From Megaustenia siamemsis (taxonomy: Eukaryota > Mollusca > Gastropoda > Stylommatophora > Ariophantidae), in the NCBI GenBank assembly GCA_032433765.1, contig JAVIAB010000139.1:43989946-44053945 (forward strand): a stretch of 64,000 nt of DNA, written 5' to 3'. The notes under the pieces are model-generated. The model saw only the letters and a program-made list of their open reading frames with translations. It did not search any database and was not told where the DNA came from. Position numbers and translations under genes: made by a program. Shown piece after piece: positions 1 to 11,349 of the stretch; positions within the stretch are counted from its first letter, which is position 1; every line of letters starts with the position of its first letter.

Positions 1-967
1 CTAGTCCAACTGACATGTTGCTCTGCCCATTACAGGCGGTGCTGACGATGTCTGTGAGCCAAGTTTAGCCAAACATAAAGTCATCTTGCAGTAAGGGTAT
101 ATTCGGGGTCATAGCTAATGGGAATCGTGTTGCACGTGTAAACTTCATTATTTTCGTGCAGTCTGTACTAACAACCCATGAGTTGAATCGTGCACTTTCC
201 ATTCTAGCAGTCAGTAGTTTCCTGCCTCATGACAAACACGGGGACAAACTATTCCCACACTTCTATTTACATTTGACACTCTGTTCCTGGATCTATAAAG
301 TGGTGCATTTGTAAAGTGTTTCAGTGTATATACATACACAGACACATATATAACTGCCGAAAACACTCCTTTTTCTGAGACCATCCGGGAGTGACAGCAA
401 TCTGTCAGTCACATCGTGCAGAGATCATCATTACTGTTATACTGTGGACAGTAAACTAAACCCTGATCCTAATTTGGATACGACCCGAGATTCTGCGATT
501 TGGAAGAAAAGATTAATTAAATTCGCTCAACCGTCAGCTTCCAAAAATTATCTTTCAATTTTATTTCTGTTTTAAAAATTACTTGTTCTTTTAATTGGGT
601 GTTTTAAAATAGAAGTTATTCAAAGTTATATTTGAAGGACAAAGCCTGATCATGAAAAAAATTAAGCACCAAGCCCACATTTTTCAGGGCCCGACTACGT
701 CAATCCAAGTGCAAGGCAGGAACTAATTGAGCCACAATTATTGCACGATGATCAATTCTTTAGGTGTGTAGCAAAACTAATTTAAAAAAAAAAAAAAGGC
801 CAGAGGTGCATTAAGTGACATAAAAGTACACAGTTACAGGAGATGGAGATATTTATTTTATTTCGTTATTCACCACAAACCTCAATATTACCAGCGATCA
901 ATAAATGTAGAAGTTTTGAAGAAAAAAAACAAACAATGAGCGGATGAACGAAGAAAAAGGTCTTGGT

Positions 968-970
<3 letters not shown>
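1..970. other. Non-coding, no recognisable feature
   Basis: I read both strands and see no conserved protein, RNA gene or repeat that recurs elsewhere in the window. There is a short poly-A run near 782-797. The only ORF over 60 codons (866-1072, minus) is driven by the adjacent TA microsatellite and looks spurious. Confidence 0.5.

Positions 971-997
<27 letters not shown>
971..997. repeat. (TA)n microsatellite
   Basis: About 13 TA dinucleotides in a row. Confidence 0.95.
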
Positions 998-999
<2 letters not shown>

Positions 1000-1187
1000 G
1001 AGCAGTTGAGATTAAACAATATAGAAAGAAAAGCATCATGAAACAATGAAATTTGAAAACGTCAATGGACAAACAATTTTAAATAAAGGATTTATATTCT
1101 TGTGACAATTTGGTATGGAAAGAATTTCGGCAAAAAGAGACGAAAAAAAAAGAACGAAATAATAATATTGTACTTCATGACAATTTT

Positions 1188-1441
1188 GGGAGCCGCGATA
1201 GCTCAGTGGTTAGTGAACTGGACTACAAAGGACAAGGGGTAGGGTTCGATCCCAACCGACGGCTCCGGTTCACCCTGCTTTTAATGGGTACCGGATATTT
1301 TTTTGGGAAAGTAAAGCGGCACGGGCGAAATATCGACCATATTACCCCAAAAATCATGTGCCGAAGGTCTGTAAAATTTATGGTCACTAACACCATATTC
1401 CCTATACGTCACTTGGCATGACAGGGGTACTTTACTTTTTT
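1188..1441 (+). mobile_element. tRNA-derived SINE, family S1
   Basis: This is a full-length S1 copy. The first ~78 nt fold like a tRNA: GGAGCCG at 1189 pairs perfectly with CGGCTCC before the body, there is an A box TAGCTCAGTGG (1199-1209) and a B box GGTTCGATCC (1243-1252). These two boxes are the internal RNA polymerase III promoter. The anticodon arm is not convincing, so it is not a working tRNA. The body ends in GGTACTTTAC followed by a T run. The sequence ATGACAAT stands on both sides (1177-1184 and 1444-1451), as expected of a target-site duplication made by a partner LINE. The same element recurs at seven or more other places in the window. Confidence 0.9.
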
Positions 1442-1444
1442 TAA

Positions 1445-2043
1445 TGACAATCTGGCTTCTTATTGTTAGAACCGTCAATAAATAGCAATATTATAACAAG
1501 GATGACAATCAATAACAATAATAGTAACTATTTCTGACCTGAACTGCAGCACTTATTTAGTGCCTACAGATCTGCCTGTAAAGTCAAAATCTGGCTTCAA
1601 AATCACCTGCTCCAGGCTGGGCATGTATTATTAAAGGTGGACACTATGGTTCTTCGTTGCTATGCCCTTTCTGAGAGCCCAGTTTCCTTCCACATCATCC
1701 AATCTGCGCAGGGCTGGTTTAGACTTGATGAATCCCTAAACTGGGTTAAGCTCAATGAAACTTTGAGGCCTTCTGTTAAAAAAAACTAACACCGGAAGAT
1801 TTCGATCAAGATTACAATATAAACAAATGTGAGGGCTCCTGGGATTGTGAGACCCGAGGCTGTAGCTTGATTAGCCTAGGCTACAATCCCGCCCTAACTC
1901 CATGTTGCTTGGCCAAGCATGTGCCTTCTTGGATTTTGTTACTGCTCCATTAACTCTTAGGATACCAGCTCACAATGCACGTCTTTTTACAGCCCTGATA
2001 AGCAAAACAAAATTAGGACATGAGTGCATATCATAACTTCTTC
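1445..2043. other. Non-coding, no recognisable feature
   Basis: No protein similarity or recurring repeat recognised. A possible imperfect hairpin lies at about 1836-1892 (GGGATTGT pairs with ACAATCCC); I cannot assign a role. Confidence 0.4.
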
Positions 2044-2268
2044 TGGTTGGGATTTTTATCTATGATTTCTCTCTGCGGCAATCAACCCTAGTCTCAGCAG
2101 CGCGGCCCGCTTGAAACGTCAATTACTCATCGACGGAAAAAAATATGAGTACCTCCGAAGAAGAAGTTATCTGCCTGTGCGACGAGGGACCCCTGTGCAC
2201 ACGGCTGCCAGGGAAAAACGGATTAACACGCAAAATTCAGTTCCTAGTCTCTAGGGACTTCGTTAGAA
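2044..2268 (+). mobile_element. tRNA-derived SINE S2, body only (5' truncated)
   Basis: The segment matches the body of the S2 copies at 20019 and 27817, beginning at the GGTTGGGATTTTTAT stretch and including the conserved block around GACCCCTGTGCACACGGC. The tRNA-like head is missing, so this copy has no Pol III promoter. Truncation at the 5' side is normal for target-primed reverse transcription. Confidence 0.85.
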
Positions 2269-3784
2269 AAAACTTTTTCTTAGCGTTTGCCCATGAAATG
2301 GGCGTGAATGCGCTGTGTCGATAGTTTCCGTTTTTGTGATGGGTCAATTTTGGTCTACTATTTTCGACTTAAACTGCAAATGGTTCTTTAACGTGTGCGA
2401 TTTTGCAAATGACCTCCTGTTATTCGCTGTTTTCCAACAAAGCTTAGACGTCGGATCTCACTACCTGGAGACCGGAGGAGTGTAAAACGATGAGGAAACC
2501 ACGACATTTATTTTTTCACCAAATTCCCACCTTCTGTTATGGGATTTGAACTTTGAATCATTCTGTCTAGAAGTCGACATCGTACCTCTGGACCACACAG
2601 TCCCTATAAAATCATAAGAACTGTTTACCATCGCTAGACTAACCCAATGCTAAGAGAAGTATTACTAGTCTTAACGAAGAAATACATCAGTAAGTGGACT
2701 ATGAAGCACATTGTCGTGACCGAAGGTGTCTTATATTATTATTTATTACAAAATTAATAAATGTTGAAGACAATGAAACAGGTTGTGGACAAGTAGGATC
2801 GTCTGTCCATTGATAATTCCAGCCATTATCATGTCAATGACTCGAAGCTGGTAACGAGGCCATAGTGACATATAACGGGGCACGAATATAAAGAAAGCAT
2901 AGACTGGAAACACGCATATACTTTCTCACGTACACATATACTAGATCCACTGCCATCTATAGTATTAATAAAGCCCGTGGTCTGAAATAAATCACCCAAA
3001 GTTGTGACGTTTACAGCTTTGCGAGCCAGTTCGGTTGTGGTAAAATGACGCCTCCGTCTATAGATCGCATAGCTAAGGACGTCACAAGCTTTTGGTCATT
3101 TCAGGATTTTCTTATCAGAACGTATGCCTTAGTAAAACCGTAGATAGATGTGATTAGAACACGCAGATCCACACATAATATTACAGTGTTCCATATGTGA
3201 GTGAAAGAAAGGTTTAAAAATATCGCTGCACACGTGAAGTAATCCGATATTTCAAACAGCGCGAGATTTATTTGCTTGAGAAAGTACAATTGTCGTAAAT
3301 CTATTTCCATTGTTTAAACTTTTAAGCAAAACGTTGTTTCTCTTGCGTAATCTGTATAGCATTTCGAATGAAGAACGTCATTTTATTTTAGAAGAAAAAA
3401 AGTTGTAAATGTCAAATGCAAATGTTTTGTTCATCATACCTAAAGTCTTTTCTTTATTTATTGCGTCGATTTTGACGAGTAACAAGCTAGATGTTAAACA
3501 CGTGCCTCAGTATGGCAATCTTTGCTTGAGGAAATAATCAGTAATAAATTAGAAGTTGAAAGTTCGTTCCTTGAAGTTTGAGAAAGTTACAAATATACAG
3601 CCGCAAGGGGAGAGAACAAGAGCATTCCTATCGGAGTAGCAAACATAACATCTCAATTTGGTGGAAATTGTAATGAAAAAAAAAAAACATGCAGTGCTGC
3701 GCAAATTTGGTGCGCATATCAACAATTAATAAAAAAAAATGAACATTTTTTCAGCTGTGCAGGTAAGAAAAGACCACACAAACC
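2269..3784. other. Non-coding, no recognisable gene
   Basis: AT-rich sequence without a supported exon, RNA or recurring repeat. The 69-codon minus-strand ORF at 3101-3310 has no recognisable domain. Confidence 0.45.
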
Positions 3785-3816
3785 AACGTTTCGACCTGTA
3801 AAAGTCTTCAACCGGG
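3785..3816 (-). other. Possible Penelope-type fragment with a degenerate hammerhead-like motif
   Basis: On the minus strand a CGGTTGA, a GAC...GTC stem and a GAAAC box are arranged like the conserved core of the hammerhead ribozymes carried by many Penelope-like retroelements (consensus CTGATGA, stem II, GAAAC). The first box matches at only 5 of 7 positions, so self-cleavage is doubtful. No reverse transcriptase is adjacent. Assignment is by resemblance only. Confidence 0.3.
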
Positions 3817-3978
3817 ATCAGCAGATCAATGACTAACAGAAATATGACTTTCTCAGAGGAACGGACTTCGCAATCTATAATTTCCACTTAAATCGTAGGG
3901 GAAAAAGAGGGGGGGGCGCTTGGGTCAGCAAACCAACGGTGAATTAATCTGGAAGCTAAAAGAAAAGAAAATAGTAAA

Positions 3979-4227
3979 ATGCACATACTCAACAGCATAC
4001 ACATACTCTAACAGCATGCACATACTCTAACAGCATACACATACTCTAACAGCATACACATACTCTAACAGCATACACATACTCTAACAGCATTCATATA
4101 CTCTAACAGCATACACATACTCTAACAGCATACACATACTCTAACAGCATACACATACTCTAACAGCATACACATACTCTAACAGCATACACATACTCTA
4201 ACAGCATACACATACTCTAACAGCATA
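3979..4227. repeat. 19-bp minisatellite, about 13 copies
   Basis: The unit is ACACATACTCTAACAGCAT, repeated head to tail with very few variants. Confidence 0.95.
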
Positions 4228-4611
4228 ACGGTGTACAAGAAATGACTAGATAGTTAAGAAGTTATTTTTTAAATGCCTGGCAATATTTGCTCTAAGGTGT
4301 AATAACTAATGTACCAGATACTGGGTTTTAGAGGGCTGCAGTGGCGGATATTCCGATTAGGCAACGGAGGCTGCGACTTCTCTAATATTTTATCAGAATA
4401 CCCCCTAACACAATCACATTCCAGCTCCATGAGTTAAATTTAGATGTCTGTGTACAACAAGTCACCGTATCTAGTCAGCCGTGATATAGCTCAAGTATCT
4501 TGACACCCCTCGCTCACAGCAACACTCTCTCTGGTTGACTATCACCGATAAATAGGTAGAAGGATACATGTGAATGCAGACATTGCAAGAAATACAGAAA
4601 GTCGGAAGTAA
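4228..4611. other. Non-coding, no recognisable feature
   Basis: Nothing on either strand that I can name. Confidence 0.4.
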
Positions 4612-4806
4612 AAAATGAAACAAAAAGAAAAGAAAGGAAGAAGGAAACAAAGTGAGAAAGATGTAAAGAAAGAAAGAAAGAACGAGAAAAAGAAAGAACA
4701 AGAAAAAGAATGAAAGAAAAGAAAGGAAGAAAGAAAGAAAAAAGAAAGAAAGAAAGAAAAAAAGAAAGAAAGAAAGAAAGAAAGAAGGAAAGAAAGAAAG
4801 AAAGAA
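4612..4806. repeat. (GAAA)n purine-rich microsatellite
   Basis: Interrupted GAAA/GGAA tract. It creates spurious Phe/Ser/Leu-rich ORFs on the minus strand. Confidence 0.9.
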
Positions 4807-5285
4807 CAGTTATCACATAAACAACAACAGCCAACACGCCCTAGTCACAAATATGCACACAACACTGACTTCAGTTACACTAAACATGTTTTCGCTTGTC
4901 CATCCCGACCAAAGCTGAAGTTATCTTCCACGTCACAGCAATCAACTTCACGGAGGCTGAGATGAAAAGAATGGGTGGGAGTCGTCAAAGGTCACACGAT
5001 GGCTGTGTGAAAATTGATAACGGGGAAAATGATAGTCTGGTTGTGTGTTTCACAATAGCTGCTGTTGTATTTGCGGATGTCGTAAAACCACCACCGAGCA
5101 CTGCCATAAATGGATGATCGTTTATGTAAGAGAAGGTGTGGGCGCGTCCGTGATAACTGAATGGATTTATATCTTCTATCAGAATAAAGTGAGAGCAAGG
5201 GGAGGTAGTACCTGTGGCGAGCGTACTAGCTTTGTAATATTCTTCTTCTACTTCCGCTTCTTCCTCTTCTTCTATTTCTTTCCTT
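4807..5285. other. Non-coding, no recognisable feature
   Basis: Three overlapping short ORFs here share no recognisable domain and have no repeat relatives in the window. Confidence 0.4.
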
Positions 5286-5400
5286 CATCACTTGCCTTTC
5301 AGCGACGAGGGGGGACATCTATTTGCCCCTGCTGCTGTTATGTTTCCCAGTGTTTCTAATATTCTGTCAATCCATCTTTTTCGTGCTTGTGGGTATAACA
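5286..5400 (-). mobile_element. LINE G fragment, C-terminal coding region
   Basis: The minus strand encodes a piece around KRWIDRILETLGNITAA, which resembles the region after reverse transcriptase in many invertebrate LINE proteins. The same stretch recurs on the plus strand at about 9895-9985, so this is a dispersed element. It is only a short relic. Confidence 0.6.
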
Positions 5401-5510
5401 GAACTGGCTTTGTAATAACAGGACTATCTCTGTACAACCACAATTCACTATCAATATCAGTCAATAAGAATTGATAGACAAGGGTTTTTTTACGCATAGT
5501 AGCATTTATA

Positions 5511-5977
5511 CGAATGGCTCAGGCAAAAGCAGCTTTCCAAAAAATGAGGAAAATACTATGCAATCCATTTTTGACAATAGAAACAAGAAAAAGAGTTCTT
5601 AAATGTTACGTAGAGCCAGTCTTAACATACGGATGCGAATCATGGACAATAGGACAAAAGACAAGAAAATCACTGGAATCTGTAGAAATGTAGTTTTACA
5701 GAAGAATATTGAGAATACCATGGACAGCTAAGAAGAGTAATGAAGAGGTTCTGAGAAAGGTCAAAGCAAAAAGAGAGCTAATTTCCAATGTTAGGAAGAG
5801 ACAATCATTTTTTGGCTATGTAATGAGAAGAGAACAACTTGTATATATTGTAACAACTGGAAAAATTGAGGGACGAAGAGATAGAGGGAAGCAAAGAGAA
5901 AAAATAACAGACAGCTTAAGAGAATGGCTTGGCAGAAGGTCAACAACAGAAATGATAAATAGCTGCCGAGATCGAAT
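5511..5977 (+). mobile_element. LINE A fragment, C-terminal coding region
   Basis: Truncated copy of the LINE A protein beginning at MAQAKAAFQKMRK and continuing through CYVEPVLTYGCESW, RRILRIPWTAKKSNEE and the basic segment IEGRRDRGKQREK. It lacks all reverse transcriptase motifs. A tryptophan codon of other copies has become TAG at 5691-5693, so it is dead. The 3' end is lost: at the CGAGATCGAA codons it switches abruptly into an unrelated dispersed repeat (5977-6170). Confidence 0.85.
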
Positions 5978-6170
5978 GTTGTCATACGATATCATCATTC
6001 ATCGTAAGCAATCGGAATATCGAAACACGATCCGATTGCAAAACACAGCTCACGGTGTACACAGAGCACTAAACTCAGCAGCTCCGCACCAAGCCGGACT
6101 TGGAATGTGAAGAAACTACAACAAAGAATACTTTTCAGACAGATTTTATACGGTTCCTGTCTTTGGGTGG
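5978..6170 (+). repeat. Dispersed repeat R1, copy 1
   Basis: The stretch starting TCATACGATATCATCA and running through GCACAGAGCACTAAACTCAG-like sequence recurs at 8103-8260 with moderate divergence. Function and class are unknown to me. Confidence 0.7.
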
Positions 6171-6452
6171 TAATGTGACTTATTATTTATTTCTTCTGGT
6201 TCTGTGGTTATCGAAGCCAGTGATGGAACCAGTTTAACCAGATTATGAAACACATATGTTCAAGAATGAATAAACTAAAATTCAAAAGTAGCATGCACTG
6301 TTTGCATAAACCACAATCAAGAAATGACTGTCTATGTGATTACATCAAAGGAAGTGTAGAAGGATAAGTAGCAATGACGACAAAATCATCATCCTAAAAT
6401 GATCTGATGTCGATTATAGAAAAATCATTCTTCGGATTATACAGTAATATCA

Positions 6453-7225
6453 GCAGCCATAGTTCAGATCCTGCAGCTAAGGCACCAATAATAGCTCAGA
6501 TATTGCAGCTAAATCACCAGTCATAGCCCAGATCCAGCTGCTAAGGTACCAGTCATTGTCCAGATACTGCAGTTAAGGCACCAGTCATAGTTCAGATCCT
6601 GCAGTTAAGGCACCAGTCATTGTCCAGATACTGCAGTTAAGGCACCAGTCATAATTCAGATCCTGTAGTTAAGGCACCAGTCATAGTCCAGGACCTGCAG
6701 TTAAGGCACCAGTCATAGTCCAGACCTTACAGTTAAGGCACCAGTCATAGTTCAGATCCTGCAGTTAAGGCACCAGTCATTGTTCAGATACTGAAGTTAA
6801 GGCACCAGTCATAGTTCAGATCCTGCAGTTAAGGCACCAGTCATAGTCCAGGACCTGCAGTTAAGGTACCAGTCATAGTCCAGACCTTACAGTTAAGGCA
6901 CCAGTCATAGTTCAGATCCTGCAGCTAAGGCACCATTCATAGTCCAGACCTTACAGTTAAAGCAACAGTCACAGTCCAGATCCTGCAGTTAAAGCACCAA
7001 TCACAGTCCAGATCCTGCAGTTAAGGCACCAGTCACAGTCCAAATCCTGCAGTTGAGGCACCAGTCACAGTTCAGATGCTCAGTAAGGGCATCAATCACA
7101 GTTCAGAGTCTTAGTTGAGGCACCAGTCAAAGTTTAGATCCTCAGTACAAGCCTCAGTCATACTCCAGATCCTGCAGTTAAATAACCAGGCATAGTCTAG
7201 ATTCCGCCGTAAGGGCACCAGACAT
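6453..7225. repeat. 32-bp minisatellite, about 24 copies
   Basis: Unit approximately GGCACCAGTCATAGTTCAGATCCTGCAGTTAA. Copies diverge more towards the right end (after about 6950), the usual pattern of decaying array edges. Confidence 0.9.
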
Positions 7226-7347
7226 ACTTCATTAATGTGCCACTGCTGGGCATACTATTAAGGCCCATAACATTCCTGCACTGTAGCGCTCGTGCATGAA
7301 TGCATTAGTGACTGTTCATGTACTGGATTAGTTAACGAATTGTACAT

Positions 7348-7644
7348 TTGTTGTTGTTGCGTTCGCCAGCTTTCAACTCTGACAAAGTCCCTAGAGATTA
7401 GGAACTGAATTTTGCGTGTTAATCTATTTTTCCCTGGCAGCCGTGTGCACAGGGGTCCCTCGCCGCACAGGCAGATAACTCCGACTTCGGAGTTACTCGT
7501 GTTTTTTTCCGTCGATGAGTAATTCAAGCCGGGTTTCGCTGCTTAGAACAGGGGTGGTTGCCGCAGACATAAATCACAAATAAAAATCCAAACCGGTGTA
7601 GCCGTGATTTGAACTTACCACCTTTCTGTCTCGAGGCCGGCTAC
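7348..7644 (-). mobile_element. tRNA-derived SINE, family S2
   Basis: Nearly complete S2 in reverse orientation. The 3' end is GCTGGCGAACGCAACAACAACA (read on minus), a CAA-type tail. The tRNA-like head lies at about 7580-7644 with a diverged B box. The match to the copies at 20019 and 27817 is continuous through the body. Confidence 0.85.
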
Positions 7645-8102
7645 GAGTGTGAAAAAAAGGGAAAGACGATATTCAAGCAAAATTAAGTTCTTCAGGATTT
7701 CGACAAGGAAACGTAAAAGGCTGACGTAGAAAAAAACAAAACAAAAACATAGTTTACATATATCTGTATGATTATATCATTGATAGTCCAAAAGCGTCGA
7801 ATGTTGTGATGGTACGATTTATAATATACAGATGTCTGAAGGAGGAAATAACACAATTAATACAAGTATAACTTTAACTGTTATTGTAGTTAGTCGAAGG
7901 CCCTAGTATCACTGCAAACTAATTAAAATCCATAATTGTTCAACCGCCCGTGCCAGTGGAATAATCCGAATTAATATCTCTTCGAATTGAATGTTCAAGA
8001 CAAAGAAAGGCAACTGCAGTCCCCATCATAGCAGCTACATCACACGCTAAAAGACATAAGGCGCAACAGCACCGAAACTGAACGCAGCCAAACTGTTTCT
8101 TC
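7645..8102. other. Non-coding, no recognisable feature
   Basis: No supported gene or repeat. Confidence 0.4.
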
Positions 8103-8260
8103 ATCATACGATATCATCAGTTATCGTAAACAATCGGAATATCGAAGCACGATCCGGATGAAATACACATTTCACAGTATGCACAGAGCACTAAACTCAG
8201 GAAACTGCAACAAGGGACATTTTTCAAACAAAGCCTCAACGGTTTCTGTCGCCTATCCAC
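8103..8260 (+). repeat. Dispersed repeat R1, copy 2
   Basis: Matches 5978-6170, sharing the ATACGATATCATCA start and the TGCACAGAGCACTAAACTC core. Confidence 0.7.
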
Positions 8261-8599
8261 CATATTGACCGGAAATCAATAACTTTAGCTACATTTGTCT
8301 ACAACAGCAGACTAACATATTCTTCATCTTCCCTAACCCTAGGAATCGTAACAGATTTCGTCAACCTTCACTATTTCTCTTTATCTACAGACACATTTAA
8401 GGACACTCTAAAGATTAGGCATGTCCATTCTTCTATATTATTGCTCTATCTCCTTCTCTGTCTATTTCTCCTACTCCATCCCCTCACACCACTGACTAAT
8501 ATAATTTTTTTTAAAATACTGTTTAAGGTTGAATAACTTTCGTCTCTACTAGAAGCAGGCTTTAAAAAAGACCAGTCCAAATCAACACGTAAAAGAACA

Positions 8600-8790
8600 C
8601 CAGTAAACCACGGTAAAAAGTAAACAATTAACAATTAAAAGAGAACTACTAAACACAATTAGAACAAGACAATTGAAATGTTGGGGGCATGTTAAAAGAG
8701 ACAGCAGCCTACTAAAAGTGATCTTGGAAGGGAAAATACAAGGTAATAGAGGCAGAGGCAAACCAAGACTAAAGCTACAGTGACAGGTAA
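8600..8790 (+). mobile_element. LINE E fragment, C-terminal coding region
   Basis: Plus-strand translation gives RELLNTIRTRQLKCWGHVKR followed by LLKVILEGKIQGNRGRGKPR. This is the W/F-GHV-x-R ... G-K-x-x-G-x-R-GR-PR block that follows reverse transcriptase in this broad LINE group. The same sequence recurs at 17166-17432. No RT motifs are present. Confidence 0.75.
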
Positions 8791-9149
8791 CAGAAAGATA
8801 CATATCAAGAATAATAATAATAATGTATACAGTAGTAAAAATAAGTGTATTTGTAAAAGTCAAATAAGGTATAGATGGGTACAGGGGTAAAGGCATAACG
8901 ATGCAAGGAAATGAAAAGCTGCTGTAAAGCTGCTGATAATAATGAACATTTAATAAAAAGGAAAAGGTGGTATGTAGCAGCTTTACGTAAGGTTGTTACC
9001 ATATTACTTTTTCCCTTTTTTTTAAAATTGTCATGATAAATGGGTATGTTTTGTGTCGTCTGTTATTATCGTAAAGTAGTATTTATATAACAATTTATAA
9101 TTTTATGTTTCGAATAATATATAAATATATCTTATATAAAGAAACAGTT
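8791..9149. other. Non-coding, AT-rich
   Basis: AT-rich with no recurring element. The Tyr/Phe-rich ORFs on the minus strand look composition-driven. Confidence 0.4.
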
Positions 9150-9415
9150 ATATCTCATATCTTTATGTGCATGTTTATGTTAGTCATGTGTCATATATCT
9201 TGATGTGTGTCAGTGTTAGTCATGCCTCGTATCGCTGTGTGCATGTCTGTATTAGTCACATCTCAGATCTTTGTGTGTGAATGTCTGTGTTAGTCACATC
9301 TCACATCTTAGTGTGTGTATGTCTGTGTTAGTCACATCTCACATCTTTGTGTGTCCGTGTCTGTGTTAGTCACATCTCATATCTCTGTGTGTGCATGTCT
9401 GTGTTAGTCACCTCT
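9150..9415. repeat. About 38-bp minisatellite, about 7 copies
   Basis: Unit approximately TGTGTGCATGTCTGTGTTAGTCACATCTCATATCTT, with copies clearer at the right end. Confidence 0.85.
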
Positions 9416-9416
9416 A

Positions 9417-9664
9417 GTGACTCGGGCAGATGGTGCTCGTAAACCTGGAAGGGCCTACCATCTAAGGGCAGAATCCATCTACAGAAAAGACAACCTGCTG
9501 CCTTGCAGGAAGATTGGGGACAATCAAAGGCTAGGGAAAGCAAACCCGAATAAAATGCTGGCTGAAATCGGATGCACTGGGCCATTGGCGCAGAACACAG
9601 TGCAACGTATTAACGGGTGTTCAGTCAGAGTGGATCTGACAGACTCTGATTGTGATGCTCTGTC
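9417..9664 (+). repeat. Dispersed repeat sharing a CTGCTGCCTTGCAGG block with 46235
   Basis: The block CTGCTGCCTTGCAGG followed by AAAGGCTA reappears at 46235-46275. I do not recognise the class. It sits directly before a LINE F 3' end. Confidence 0.45.
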
Positions 9665-9745
9665 TGTGGGGGCGATCAACACACTTAGCCTGACAGCTGA
9701 CTTCATATGAGAGTCTGGAATCCTTACTCTGATTGAGTCCTGAAC

Positions 9746-9747
<2 letters not shown>
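9665..9747 (+). mobile_element. LINE F 3' terminal fragment
   Basis: Encodes AINTLSLTADFI, a stop, then ESGILTLI, matching the protein end of the LINE F copy at 26900-27340 (AIESLKQTADFMRESGILL). The DNA match continues through GGAATCC..ACTCTGATTGAGTC to the GA tract, which is therefore the tail of the element. Confidence 0.7.

Positions 9748-9796
<49 letters not shown>
9748..9796. repeat. (GA)n tract, LINE F tail
   Basis: About 24 GA units immediately downstream of a LINE F 3' end. Confidence 0.95.
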
Positions 9797-9798
<2 letters not shown>

Positions 9799-10060
9799 TT
9801 AAGAAACAACGAATACAATGGTTTGGCCAAGTGACAAGGCAGAGTGATCATAACACAACACAACGAGCCCTCAGAAACGTTGCCAGAACACCGGACCCAA
9901 TGGTTGACCACGAAAAAGATGAATCGACGGAATATTAGAAGCACTAGGGAACATAACAGCAGCAGAGGCGAACAGAAGTGCAAAAGACAGCAAATTGTAT
10001 CTCCCCTCGATGCTGGGAAGAAAATGAGGAAGGAAAGAAGAACAAGTTGGTGTTTTAAAT
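9797..10060 (+). mobile_element. LINE G fragment, C-terminal coding region
   Basis: Translation contains IQWFGQVTRQSDHNTTQRAL, the W-x-GH-x-x-R block of LINE C-terminal regions, followed by sequence matching 5286-5400. It carries stops and frame changes, so it is a relic. Confidence 0.6.
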
Positions 10061-10086
10061 ACTACTCTGTATGTGTACACCTATTA

Positions 10087-10430
10087 GGGGGCCTCGGTAG
10101 CCTAGTTGGATAGACCACCCGACTGGACTACCGACGTTCGGACAACCCGTGTTCGATTCCCGCTGGGAGCAGTGTGAGTTGTGCGTGTGGTTGGAAAAAA
10201 AATACCCTCACGGTCGACCCAGCCGTTGGCAGAAATGGGTACCAGGGTATTACCCTGTGAAGGTGAAGAATGTCGCCTCGCAACGTGAGTTTCGATGCTT
10301 GAAGCAACACTATCCAGAAATCTCCGAACATTTCTGGATAGGCGGCCGAGCACATATGGGTGGAAACTCGCGTGCTAAGACGCCGGTTCAAGTCTCGTAC
10401 TTTACCTTTACCTTACCTATCAGTCTTACT
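10087..10430 (+). mobile_element. tRNA-derived SINE, family S3
   Basis: Full S3 copy. The head has an A box TAGCCTAGTTGG and a B box TGTTCGATTCC, consistent with a Pol III promoter. The body shares long stretches with the minus-strand copies at 13730 and 57934. It ends GTACTTTACCTTTACCTTAC, and GTACTTTAC is also the end of S1. Confidence 0.9.
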
Positions 10431-11171
10431 TAAACACATACATTGTAATTGACTAACATAAAACATATGAACAAACTGCATGCCCACCTGTTTGGCAAGC
10501 ATCAGCAATCCTCAAGCGCACACAATTATAATACACACTGTTTACCATTAGCTGCAGGTGCAATCACTTTCAGTTAAATATGTTGCTTCTGTAAACGCTA
10601 ATAACATTACAATAACATTCGGCTATTAGCAACAAATATTTCCATTTAAGTAGAAAAAAATATATAAGAATTGACTGCATATACTTGCTGCGCAAAAATG
10701 GATGAATATTCACAGTTTACAGAAAATGCAGAACTAATAAGGAAATACGATTCCTGCACGGTTTGAAGCTCCCAAATCAGCGACTACGTTCGGCTTAACA
10801 GGCAAATTTGACGAATTTTCCACGACGAATGACGTGTGTATTAGAGCCTTTCTATCTCCAGTGAACCGAAATGAATGGACGAATTTTCGGTGTGAAAACT
10901 TGCTCGTCAATTCGTTTCTTCCACTTTGTGTGATTTCCATGTGTAGAGCTTTCATGAAACGAGGGGAAGTTGAGGGTTTAAAATAGAGGGCAGACCAGTT
11001 GAAAATTGAGGATGAATATTCACGGGTTGATTGGGAAGAGTTTGAATATGGCGTGATAGGAGGAATAGATGTTTGATAGGCATGTAAATCAAGAGAAAGA
11101 ACTGTAGGAATGAGAAAGAGGAAGAACATAGACGGATATATTTGACAGAGACTTTCGTAGAAGTAGGAGAA
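10431..11171. other. Non-coding, no recognisable gene
   Basis: The 131-codon minus ORF at 10734-11129 has no domain I recognise. It begins with a hydrophobic run but I see no support from conservation or context. Confidence 0.35.
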
Positions 11172-11182
11172 GAGAGAGAGAG

Positions 11183-11237
<55 letters not shown>

Positions 11238-11255
11238 GTGTGTGTGTGTATGTGG
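11172..11255. repeat. (GA)n/(TG)n microsatellite
   Basis: GA repeats followed by about 35 TG units with TATG interruptions. Confidence 0.95.
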
Positions 11256-11349
11256 TATATGGAGATAATAAGAGAAACAGAAATAAACAGATATAAATTA
11301 TATAAATGCGTAAAAATAGAATAACTGAATGATTAACTCCCTGAATTCC

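Noticed and set aside
1188..1265. A functional tRNA gene
   Set aside because: Acceptor stem and A/B boxes are good but the anticodon arm does not pair properly and the same head recurs attached to one SINE body.
4471..4837. Phe/Leu/Ser-rich ORFs
   Set aside because: Reverse of a GAAA microsatellite.
6453..7225. CRISPR-like array (and the arrays at 3979, 14150, 21286, 34205, 42811, 43465, 47460)
   Set aside because: Units are contiguous tandem repeats without unique spacers, and no cas genes occur; the genome is eukaryotic.
10734..11129. 131-codon ORF with an N-terminal hydrophobic run
   Set aside because: No domain, repeat or context support; plausible by chance in AT-rich DNA.
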